This document shows, piece by piece, positions 1-5,771 of a stretch of 8,690 bases of DNA (position 1 is its first letter; each line of letters starts with the position of its first letter). This DNA is from Thermococcus sp. (GTDB taxonomy: Archaea > Methanobacteriota_B > Thermococci > Thermococcales > Thermococcaceae): assembly GCA_027074805.1 (NCBI GenBank), contig JALTCK010000044.1, forward strand, positions 1 through 8,690, given 5' to 3'. The translations under genes were made by a program, and so were the position numbers. The notes beneath the pieces are model-generated. The model saw only the letters and a list, made by a program, of their open reading frames with translations. It was not told the DNA's origin and ran no database searches.

Positions 1-1
1 G

Positions 2-658
2 ATTTTGGAGGAATACCTGTCGGTGATGATAACGCGCGACGTCGCGGAGAGGAACGGTATGAGGAATCTGGCGCTCCTCGAGGCCGTTGTAAAAGTCCTG
101 CTCTCAAGTTACTCCAAATACACCTCCTACAGCTCGATCTACCGTTTCCTTAAATCGGAGTTCAATACCTCAAAGAGCACGGTCCTCGAGTACCTCAAGG
201 CCTTTGAGGATGCTTTCTTCGTGAGCTTCCTTCCGAAGTACGGACGCTCCGAAAAGGAGTCCCAACGGGCACCGAGGAAGGTCTACCTGATCGACACTGG
301 TCTGGCCCTCTTCACTAAAAAGGACGTGGCGAGGGACATGGAGAACACGGTTTTTCTTGAACTTCTGAGACGGAAGAACTATCGGAACCCGCTGATGAGT
401 GTCCAGTATTACGGGGGCTCCGGCGAGGAAGAGGTCGACTTCGTGGTTAGCGAAAGAGGTAAGGTGATCGAGCTCATCCAGGTCACGAAAAGCCTCGAGG
501 AAAGCAGGGAACGGGAAATCGGGGCGCTTGTTAGGGCGGCGAGGAGGCTCAAATGCAAGAACCTCACGGTGATCACGTGGGATGAGGAAGAAACCATCGA
601 GAGGAACGGCTTTAGAATAATGGTCAAGCCCCTCTGGAAGTTCCTTCTCGGGGTTTAA
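2..658 (+). CDS. Archaeal AAA-type ATPase, C-terminal part (DUF4143-like), 5' truncated
   Basis: The reading frame is open at the left edge, so this is the C-terminal part of a longer protein and the TTG at position 5 is not a credible start. The visible 217 residues fit the C-terminal half of archaeal ATPases of the AAA_14/DUF4143 type. A winged-helix-like stretch (about residues 35-75, ending STVLEYLKAFEDAFF) is followed by a KVYLIDTGLALF segment near residue 92. Next comes a nuclease-like fold with EEEVDFVVSERGKVIELIQVT (shown in part: EVDFVV, ELIQV), then VITWDEEE and the closing PLWKFLL typical of the family. In this family the missing N-terminal half carries the Walker A and B motifs. 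The role is unknown; these proteins are often variable accessory genes. The gene ends 10 bp from the convergent xerA stop. Family assignment is fairly firm; function is not. Confidence 0.8.
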   Translation: MLEEYLSVMITRDVAERNGMRNLALLEAVVKVLLSSYSKYTSYSSIYRFLKSEFNTSKSTVLEYLKAFEDAFFVSFLPKYGRSEKESQRAPRKVYLIDTGLALFTKKDVARDMENTVFLELLRRKNYRNPLMSVQYYGGSGEEEVDFVVSERGKVIELIQVTKSLEESREREIGALVRAARRLKCKNLTVITWDEEETIERNGFRIMVKPLWKFLLGV

Positions 659-668
659 TTTTGCTCAT

Positions 669-1505
669 CTACTCAATCAGCCCCTCAATGAGCCTTGCCT
701 TCTCCTGCGCCTTCCGCAGGTGCTCAACGGTCACCTTGGTGTATATCTGAGTCGTCGAGAGGTTAGAGTGGCCGAGGAGCTCCTGGATGGCCCTTATGTC
801 AACGCCGTTTTCGAGCATGTGCGTTGCGAAGCTGTGGCGAAGCATGTGAGGCGTCACCTTTACCCCAGCCTTTTCTCCGTATTTCCTCAGCAGGTACCAG
901 ACGGTCTTCGGCGAAATGCGGTCCTTCTTCTCGCGCCTCTCCTCGACCAGAAGGTACTCGCTGTCGTCGTCCCTGCCCTCGAGGTAGGAGCTAATCTCCT
1001 CGAGCAGAAAAGCCGGTATCGGGACAACGCGATCTTTGGCACCCTTGCCGCCCCTGACGAGTATCAACGACCTCTCAAAGTCGACATCATCCTTCCTCAG
1101 GTTGCAGAGCTCACTGACGCGGAGACCCGCGCCGTAAAGGAGGAGAACGATGAGCCTGTCGCGCTTTCTCGTTGGGGGGATGACTGAAAGCAGTCTCTTG
1201 ACCTCGTCCTTCGTGAGGGCCTTCGGGAGGCTTTTCGGGACCTTTGGAGGCTTCAGCTTCTCCGCCTCCTCGTCGTAGCCCTCGAAACGGAAGTAAGCGC
1301 GCAGAGCCTGAACCACGAGGTTGAGGCTCTTGTTTGAGTAGCCCTCCTTTCGCAGCCTCGCAAGAAAGCGGAGGGCGGAGCGTGCGTTGAGCTTCCCGCC
1401 CCACTCAATGTAGCGTCTGACGTAGTAGGAGTACATCCTAACCGTGTTCGGGCTCTTGCCCTCGAGATCGAGATAGGTTTCGAACTCCTCGATGACTTGC
1501 TCCAT
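669..1505 (-). CDS. xerA: Tyrosine recombinase XerA
   Basis: Site-specific tyrosine recombinase, expected to resolve chromosome dimers at a dif site as a single archaeal Xer protein. It has 278 residues from the ATG at 1505, close to the usual size of archaeal XerA. An N-terminal SAM-like DNA-binding domain (about 1-90) precedes the catalytic domain. All catalytic residues are visible: R129 (GAGLRVSEL), K154 (GGKGAKDR), H220 and R223 (HMLRHSF), H246 (LLGHS) and the nucleophile Y255 (TQIYTKV). An in-frame ATG at 1532 would add nine residues but lies inside the upstream gene. The ATG at 1505 begins one base after that gene's stop, with GGGG a few bases upstream, so I prefer it. The gene is the second of a two-gene unit with the Toprim protein. 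No dif-like sequence was found in the window. Confidence 0.93.
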   Translation of the reverse strand: MEQVIEEFETYLDLEGKSPNTVRMYSYYVRRYIEWGGKLNARSALRFLARLRKEGYSNKSLNLVVQALRAYFRFEGYDEEAEKLKPPKVPKSLPKALTKDEVKRLLSVIPPTRKRDRLIVLLLYGAGLRVSELCNLRKDDVDFERSLILVRGGKGAKDRVVPIPAFLLEEISSYLEGRDDDSEYLLVEERREKKDRISPKTVWYLLRKYGEKAGVKVTPHMLRHSFATHMLENGVDIRAIQELLGHSNLSTTQIYTKVTVEHLRKAQEKARLIEGLIE

Positions 1506-1506
1506 C

Positions 1507-2433
1507 TCAGAGCCCCTGTATGAAGCCTTCAAATGTATCGGGCTTTACTTCCTTCTCTTCAGGTTCAGAGGAACTCCCTATCTCTTTAACCTCGAGCTCT
1601 CCCTCCTCGTGTTCTCCCTGAACCTCAGTTTTCACCTCTTCTTCGAGGGGGGATTCCAAGGCTTCCTCCTTTATGGAGAGACTGAGGTAGATAGTCCTTA
1701 ACAGTTCATCAAGGAGGCCCTTATCCTCCGTGAACACATTGCCCTGGCCGACTATTATTTTGCCCGCCAGTCCAAGCTTCTCAACCGCAAGTGATACTAT
1801 CTCCTCATCTGGGACCGGTTCGGCCGGGAAGAGCGACTTCCAGGCTTCCTCCAGGGAGTAAATGTTCTTAGCATTCTCGAGGAGAGCCTTCAACCCTTCG
1901 TTTTCTTCCACCAGCCTGTCCCTCTCGGCTTTGAGTTCCTCATAGGAAGCCTTCAGGGACTCGTATTCCTCCCTGAGGCGCTGGTATTCCTCCATCAGGT
2001 TCTCGTACCTCCCCTTGATGTCAAGGGCCTGCGTCCTCAGGCTGACGTATTCTGGGAGAATCTGGAGGCTTTTAAGGCCGGCCCTTACGAGAGTGTTCTT
2101 GAGCTCCTTCCTAACGAGCTCCACATCGACGTGCTCCAAGTCGTGGCCGAGAGGCAACTTCATCCTCTCGACCTTCCCCACCATCTCGCTGAGCTCGTTG
2201 AAGAGTCTCTCAGCAAGATCTCTACCGACCCTATCAGCGTCTGTTGCTATTATAAGCAGATCTGCCCCTGCGGCGGCACTCTTTGCAATTTCAACGTTCG
2301 TCGTCGGAATTATCGAGGATATCGTGATGTTGTACTCACTTCCAAGGGCCAGACCCTGAAGGGCTTTGCTGACAACTTCCACATCACTCGCGCCCTCAAC
2401 CAAGATTCTAACATCGACTATTGCCACAAACAT
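1507..2433 (-). CDS. Toprim-domain protein with central coiled coil and acidic tail
   Basis: A 308-residue protein with an N-terminal Toprim fold: the conserved glutamate in ILVEGASD (E13) and the DxD motif in IIATDADRVGRD (D65, D67). These acidic residues bind metal in topoisomerases, DnaG primases and OLD/M5-type nucleases. The glutamate and DxD are intact, so catalysis is possible, but the reaction cannot be named. Residues about 141-190 are a heptad-like E/K/L-rich coiled coil (repeated LREEYESLKASYEEL pattern). A folded segment follows at about 195-255, then an acidic tail (255-300) ending in the hydrophobic DTFEGFIQGL. The ATG at 2433 is preferred over the one at 2454: GAAGGT lies 8 bases upstream and the upstream TATA box predicts a start near 2460. 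The gene is first in a unit with xerA, hinting at a role in DNA processing; that is inference. Confidence 0.82.
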   Translation of the reverse strand: MFVAIVDVRILVEGASDVEVVSKALQGLALGSEYNITISSIIPTTNVEIAKSAAAGADLLIIATDADRVGRDLAERLFNELSEMVGKVERMKLPLGHDLEHVDVELVRKELKNTLVRAGLKSLQILPEYVSLRTQALDIKGRYENLMEEYQRLREEYESLKASYEELKAERDRLVEENEGLKALLENAKNIYSLEEAWKSLFPAEPVPDEEIVSLAVEKLGLAGKIIVGQGNVFTEDKGLLDELLRTIYLSLSIKEEALESPLEEEVKTEVQGEHEEGELEVKEIGSSSEPEEKEVKPDTFEGFIQGL

Positions 2434-2481
2434 CACCCGTGACCTTCTCTGCATTCAGGTTTAAAACGGTTCCGAGAGCAC

Positions 2482-2490
2482 CTTTATAAG
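2482..2490 (-). promoter_or_regulatory. TATA box of the Toprim-xerA unit
   Basis: On the minus strand this reads CTTATAAAG, a good archaeal box A. A start about 25 nt downstream would fall near 2460 and give a leader of about 27 nt before the ATG at 2433. Read on the plus strand, the same box (CTTTATAAG) lies about 27 nt before the ATG at 2514 of the decayed membrane gene, so it may once have served both directions. Confidence 0.55.
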
Positions 2491-2513
2491 TTAATGACCC
2501 TATACCCATTGAG

Positions 2514-2770
2514 ATGAGTACGGACATCCCGCTCGATCTCATAGAGATAGTTCCTTACTCTACGTGCTCTGGATGTTCGCGATGCTGCTCACGTGCCCTG
2601 TTTTCGCCTACTACCTAACCCTCGCCTTTGCGAATCTCCAACACTACTCCAAGTTTGCCCAACCACTGGTTTTCTCAGATAATGGACTACCAGCACCCAG
2701 GATAATGATTCCCACGCGGAATGATTGTTTACTACATGGCCATAATCAGATCGACTACTCCACGCCGTTT
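2514..2770 (+). pseudogene. Remnant of a small membrane-protein gene, frameshifted
   Basis: An ATG at 2514 opens with MSTDIPLDLIEIV and then runs into a stop at about 2616. From about 2555 a different frame (+2 relative to the first) reads LYVLWMFAMLLTCPVFAYYL and continues with TLAFANLQHYSKFAQPLVF, a strongly membrane-like stretch followed by a Tyr-rich segment. The original frame becomes sensible again at 2709-2770 as PRGMIVYYMAIIRSTTPRR. The pattern suggests one protein interrupted by at least two compensating frameshifts. A TATA box lies about 27 nt before the ATG, where a leaderless archaeal gene would have it. No RBS is seen. I do not recognise the family. Alternatively this could be a non-coding spacer with chance hydrophobic codons. 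The 3' end is a guess. Confidence 0.45.
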
Positions 2771-3485
2771 AGACTTCCACCTTAAGGCTCGGCTTCTCGA
2801 GCACTATCCCACCATCCGAAAGGAGAGAGATGCTCAACGCATGGATTTCAACGCCCTCTTCTTTTGCTTCCCTTAGGAGACGCGTAATCTCAGGATCACC
2901 CTTCTCATAGGGCTTGAACTTCTCAACATCTGGCATGGCACCGATGAAGAATATCATTGTTCTCTTTCCAGCCTTTGAGAGCTCTATAAGCTCCCTTATG
3001 TGCCTCTGCCCTCTCGTCGATGGACAGTCTGGGTACATTGCATACTCTCCTTTTTTTCCACCTCTAAGAACTGCACTCTTCATCTCAGCATAGATTTCTC
3101 CATCTGGGCACTCAAAGAGGTAGTCCAGACGGGACTTTCCAACGGTTACCTCCTTCCGCTTTATTCTGCAGTCCCTCAGCCAAGGTACGAGGTTAAGCTC
3201 AAGGGCCATCTCAAAGGCCCTGGCCTGAGTTCTCGTGTCTATCACCGCACCCTTCCCATCTAGATCCTCAAAAGCCACCAGGACGAAGTCCGTCTTTCCA
3301 CCGCTCTTTGGAAGGCAAAAAGCCTTTCTTCCAGCGATCATGAACTCCTCCAAGCGCCCGGTGTTAGTTATGAGGGCCTTTCTCTTCTCACCCTTTACCT
3401 CCACAATCGCTACGAAGCGGTTGAGTCTCTCAATGAAGGTGCAGGGGAGGACGTTCAACTTCAATAGTGAGGGTCTTGCCTCCAT
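2769..3485 (-). CDS. sfsA: SfsA family nuclease-like protein
   Basis: Homologue of SfsA, named for sugar fermentation stimulation in E. coli and now usually annotated as a DNA/RNA nuclease with a PD-(D/E)XK-like core. The protein has 238 residues from the ATG at 3485, the normal family length. Visible family features are an N-terminal OB-like part (FIERLNRFVAIVEV, then ALITNTGRLEEF), the catalytic-type cluster SRLDYLFE...EIYAEMKS (D121, E134, K136) and the hallmark TRGQRHIREL (residues 157-166). The C-terminal PEITRLLREAKEEGVEIHAL also matches. A frame extension upstream to a TTG at 3527 passes through the promoter box and is unlikely to be translated. The ATG at 3485 sits about 27 nt from the TATA-like box, so the mRNA is probably leaderless or nearly so. 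Substrate in archaea is not known to me. Confidence 0.9.
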   Translation of the reverse strand: MEARPSLLKLNVLPCTFIERLNRFVAIVEVKGEKRKALITNTGRLEEFMIAGRKAFCLPKSGGKTDFVLVAFEDLDGKGAVIDTRTQARAFEMALELNLVPWLRDCRIKRKEVTVGKSRLDYLFECPDGEIYAEMKSAVLRGGKKGEYAMYPDCPSTRGQRHIRELIELSKAGKRTMIFFIGAMPDVEKFKPYEKGDPEITRLLREAKEEGVEIHALSISLLSDGGIVLEKPSLKVEV

Positions 3486-3508
3486 GCCATTGACTAAACC
3501 GAAAGGCG

Positions 3509-3516
3509 TTTTTAAG
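3509..3516. promoter_or_regulatory. Shared AT-rich TATA-like box between divergent genes
   Basis: The box reads TTTTTAAG on the plus strand and CTTAAAAA on the minus strand. It is the only strong AT-rich box in the 59-bp gap. It lies about 28 nt from the ATG of sfsA (3485, minus) and about 32 nt from the ATG at 3545 (plus). Both distances fit the archaeal box A position for genes with very short leaders. A single box may therefore direct transcription both ways. Confidence 0.5.
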
Positions 3517-3544
3517 TTTGGGGTCAAGGATTAACGGTGGTTAG

Positions 3545-4141
3545 ATGATACCCGAGGATTTCATTCGTTATGTCTTTGAGGAGCGCGTTGAGGGGATAAA
3601 AAAGCTCGCAGATGGGAAGTTCGGACCCGAAGCTTTGATAGGTTTCACGCGGCACAACGCGGCGATAATAACCTGTGGCAAAGCGGGGGCAAACGGCTCA
3701 ATAAAGGGGGTGGGCTTCATACACAGGGAAGAGTTCCTCCCAGAGACCGTGGAGAAGCTGAGGAGGGAAATGCAAAGACCCTACGTCCCGAAAAGGGCCC
3801 TAGAATTCCTTCTAAACGAGATATATGTGCGCGAGAAAATAGACTTTACTAAGTTCGTTTCCCTCGAGCTTGCTAAGAAACACACATGGGAAAACATCAC
3901 CTCAGGTAACAGAGAAGCCACGATACTCTTCTTCACGCCCCCGAGCACGTCTTACGAGGTGAGGTGTGAGGTGGAGGTTCACGAGGATGATGAGGTCTGG
4001 GAATACACCAATGCGGTTCACGACACCTTCCACCGTCCGAAAAAGCCACGAGACTGGAACAGAACACCGGCATATCTCTTCAAAATCAAGGAAATCTATG
4101 ACAACGGCGAGAGTGCCATGGGAGTGAAGATTTACCCATAG
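3545..4141 (+). CDS. Conserved-looking protein of unknown function
   Basis: A 198-residue soluble protein that I do not recognise. The ATG at 3545 follows GGTGG by three bases and lies about 32 nt from the TATA-like box, so the start is well supported. The first half is charged with a helical start (EDFIRYVFEERVEGIKKLAD), then a glycine-rich stretch, FTRHNAAIITCGKAGANG, and GVGFIHREEF. The middle is helical (LRREMQRPYVPKRALEFLL). The C-terminal part has alternating hydrophobic strands (EATILFFTPP, YEVRCEVEVH) followed by EVWEYTNAVHDTFHRP and a closing AYLFKIKEIYDNGE. No signal peptide or membrane segment is visible. The two cysteines (C45 and C141) are far apart. A beta-barrel with a flavin or nucleotide role is conceivable but unsupported. 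It is divergent from sfsA and may be co-regulated with it. Confidence 0.8.
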   Translation: MIPEDFIRYVFEERVEGIKKLADGKFGPEALIGFTRHNAAIITCGKAGANGSIKGVGFIHREEFLPETVEKLRREMQRPYVPKRALEFLLNEIYVREKIDFTKFVSLELAKKHTWENITSGNREATILFFTPPSTSYEVRCEVEVHEDDEVWEYTNAVHDTFHRPKKPRDWNRTPAYLFKIKEIYDNGESAMGVKIYP

Positions 4142-4206
4142 GTCAAATTTTCATCCAGTTAGCAGATAATCCCGGTGACGGATAAAAGGATAAGTAGGTT
4201 TAGATT

Positions 4207-4314
4207 GTGTCCTATGAAGGAGAGAAGTACTCCCTCATGGTCAGGAGCTTCAGGATTAGGTGTCCCAACTGTCCAACTGTGGAGGAGCTGGTTTCATTTT
4301 TGGAAAAACCTTAA
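4207..4314 (+). other. Possible small ORF or gene remnant (35 codons, CPNC motif)
   Basis: A GTG-initiated frame encodes about 35 residues: VSYEGEKYSLMVRSFRIRC, then PNC and PTVEELVSFLEKP before a TAA. Composition looks protein-like, and the single CPNC resembles half of a zinc-binding site. An AT-rich box (GATAAAAG, about 4180-4187) lies about 25 nt before the GTG, which would suit a leaderless start. No ribosome binding site is clear. It may be the tail of a decayed gene or a genuine small protein; a chance frame is also possible. The rest of the spacer (4142-4206) shows nothing recognisable. Confidence 0.3.
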
Positions 4315-4318
4315 ATAT
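4303..4318 (+). promoter_or_regulatory. BRE/TATA promoter of the M42 peptidase gene
   Basis: GAAAAACC directly followed by TTAAATAT matches an archaeal BRE plus box A. Centred near 4314, it predicts transcription from about 4340 and a leader of roughly 25 nt before the ATG at 4364. Confidence 0.6.
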
Positions 4319-4351
4319 CCCTCCAGCAACCATTTAGACAGAAATCTAAAC

Positions 4352-4357
4352 GAGGTG
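4352..4357 (+). promoter_or_regulatory. Ribosome binding site deciding the M42 peptidase start
   Basis: GAGGTG ends six bases before the ATG at 4364 and is a strong complement to the archaeal 16S 3' end. The frame stays open upstream to 4175, but the promoter and this site both lie inside that extension, so the ATG at 4364 is the start. Confidence 0.7.
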
Positions 4358-4363
4358 GTGTGG

Positions 4364-5410
4364 ATGGTGGACTTTGAGCTGCTGAAAAAGATTATTGAGG
4401 CCCCGGGCGTTTCCGGCTATGAATTTCTAGGGGTTAGAGACATTGTTGTTGAAGCATTCAAACCCTATGTCGATGAAATAAGGGTCGACAAGCTCGGAAA
4501 CGTCATTGCACACAAGGGGGGTGAGGGCCCAAAGGTTATGCTCGCTGGACATATGGATCAGATAGGCCTCATGGTTACCCACATTGAGAAAAACGGTTTT
4601 CTCCGTGTTGCACCGGTCGGCGGTGTTGATCCAAGGACTCTAATCGCACAACGCTTCAAGGTTTGGGTTGGAGCCAACGAGTATATCTACGGTGTCGGCG
4701 GAAGCGTCCCACCCCACATCCAGAAGCCGGAACAGAGAAACAAGGCCCCGACCTGGGACCAGGTCTTCATCGATATCGGTGCCGAGAGCAAGGAAGAGGC
4801 TGAGGAGATGGGCGTCAAGATAGGCACCGTTATCACGTGGGACGGCCGCCTGGAGCGCCTCGGCAAGCACAGATTTGTTAGCATTGCCCACGACGACAGG
4901 ATAGCTGTCTACACCCTTGTTGAAGCCGCCAGACAGCTCGCTGAGACCGACGCCGACGTTTACTTCGTCGCCACAGTTCAGGAGGAGGTCGGCCTCCGCG
5001 GTGCCAAGGTTTCGGCCTTCGGAATCGACCCGGACTACGGCTTTGCATTGGATGTGACCATAGCGGCCGACGTTCCGGGAACACCGGAGCACAAGCAGAT
5101 AAGCCAGCTTGGGAAGGGCGTTGCAATCAAGATAATGGACCGCTCCGTCATCTGTCATCCGACCATCGTTAGGTGGATGGAGGAGCTGGCCAAGAAACAC
5201 GAGATACCCTACCAGTGGGACATCCTGACCGGGGGAGGAACAGACGCAGGAGCTATACATCTCAACAAGAGTGGCGTCCCAAGCGGCGGTATAAGCATTC
5301 CAGCACGCTACATTCACTCCAACACTGAGGTAGTTGACGAGCGCGACGTCGACGCAGCAGTTAAGCTCACCGTCAAGGTTCTCGAGGAGATTCCGGAGCT
5401 GGAGCTCTGA
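4364..5410 (+). CDS. TET2-type tetrahedral aminopeptidase (M42 family)
   Basis: Metallo-aminopeptidase of the M42 family, which in Pyrococcus forms hollow 12-subunit tetrahedra (TET) that trim peptides released by the proteasome and other proteases. The 348-residue protein is very similar, from memory, to P. horikoshii TET2, a leucyl-type aminopeptidase. All metal and catalytic residues line up with an offset of five: zinc ligands H63, D177, E208, D230 and H318, catalytic E207, and D65 in the AGHMDQIG motif. Other family signatures are VATVQEEVGLRGA, GGGTDAGA and ARYIHSNTEVV. The start is set by a strong RBS and promoter. The last 38 bases overlap the 3' end of the convergent membrane-protein gene. 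Cytosolic; no signal peptide. Confidence 0.96.
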   Translation: MVDFELLKKIIEAPGVSGYEFLGVRDIVVEAFKPYVDEIRVDKLGNVIAHKGGEGPKVMLAGHMDQIGLMVTHIEKNGFLRVAPVGGVDPRTLIAQRFKVWVGANEYIYGVGGSVPPHIQKPEQRNKAPTWDQVFIDIGAESKEEAEEMGVKIGTVITWDGRLERLGKHRFVSIAHDDRIAVYTLVEAARQLAETDADVYFVATVQEEVGLRGAKVSAFGIDPDYGFALDVTIAADVPGTPEHKQISQLGKGVAIKIMDRSVICHPTIVRWMEELAKKHEIPYQWDILTGGGTDAGAIHLNKSGVPSGGISIPARYIHSNTEVVDERDVDAAVKLTVKVLEEIPELEL

Positions 5411-5723
5411 TTTCCTCTTCTTCCGTTTCTTTGGTTTCCTTACTCATAAACTCATTTGTATCCCCATCAAGCCTCTTATCAACGGCTTCTGGAGTAGGGT
5501 TTATCTCCGAAGGGACGTTCTTCTCAAGCTTTCCAATTTCGTACGCCAGAAAGAGTAGAGCAATTCCAAAGGCGATCATGAAAAAAGGCCACTTACTCGG
5601 AAGGGGAAGCCCTCGATGCCAGTTGTAGAGAAGGTAGTTTTGGTATAGGAACATATAACCGAGCCAGAGTATCACTATAGCTTCCACGACGTATTCCATG
5701 ATGCGCCAGTCTCTCCCCTCCAT
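5373..5723 (-). CDS. Small two-helix membrane protein of unknown function
   Basis: A 116-residue protein with two predicted transmembrane helices at about residues 10-30 (YVVEAIVILWLGYMFLYQNY) and 45-63 (WPFFMIAFGIALLFLAYEI). A short loop rich in W, H, R and P separates them, and a polar, acidic C-terminal tail of about 50 residues follows (KETEEEEI near the end). The start at 5723 is supported by AAGGTGAG ending three bases upstream. The family is not recognised. Its 3' end overlaps the M42 gene by 38 bp on the opposite strand, so the final dozen residues are constrained by the peptidase coding sequence and may be poorly conserved. It is divergent from the XPD helicase across 48 bp. Function cannot be inferred. 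Confidence 0.75.
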   Translation of the reverse strand: MEGRDWRIMEYVVEAIVILWLGYMFLYQNYLLYNWHRGLPLPSKWPFFMIAFGIALLFLAYEIGKLEKNVPSEINPTPEAVDKRLDGDTNEFMSKETKETEEEEIRAPAPESPREP

Positions 5724-5742
5724 TTTCTCACCTTGGGGAAAA

Positions 5743-5764
5743 GTTAAAAGTGAGGTGTTAAAAC
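5743..5764. promoter_or_regulatory. Divergent promoter region with duplicated GTTAAAA boxes
   Basis: GTTAAAA occurs twice, at 5743-5749 and 5757-5763, 14 bp apart. The first lies about 25 nt before the helicase ATG at 5772, fitting a leaderless mRNA. The second, read on the minus strand as GTTTTAAC, would start transcription near 5735, just before the RBS of the membrane-protein gene at 5723. Each gene may thus use the box farther from its start, so the two promoters overlap. Confidence 0.5.
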
Positions 5765-5771
5765 TCTTTCC

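Noticed and set aside
720..1187. 155-codon plus-strand frame opposite xerA
   Set aside because: It is the antisense shadow of a gene with all catalytic residues intact and shows no domain of its own.
3486..3527. Upstream TTG start for SfsA
   Set aside because: It lies at the far side of the TATA-like box, would lengthen the protein beyond the usual family size and lacks an RBS.
4175..4363. N-terminal extension of 63 residues on the M42 peptidase
   Set aside because: The extension covers the promoter and RBS of the gene, and the family normally starts at the MVDFELL methionine.
4640..5317. 225-codon minus-strand frame opposite the M42 peptidase
   Set aside because: Antisense shadow caused by codon bias in a well-supported gene; no RBS, no promoter, no recognisable domain.
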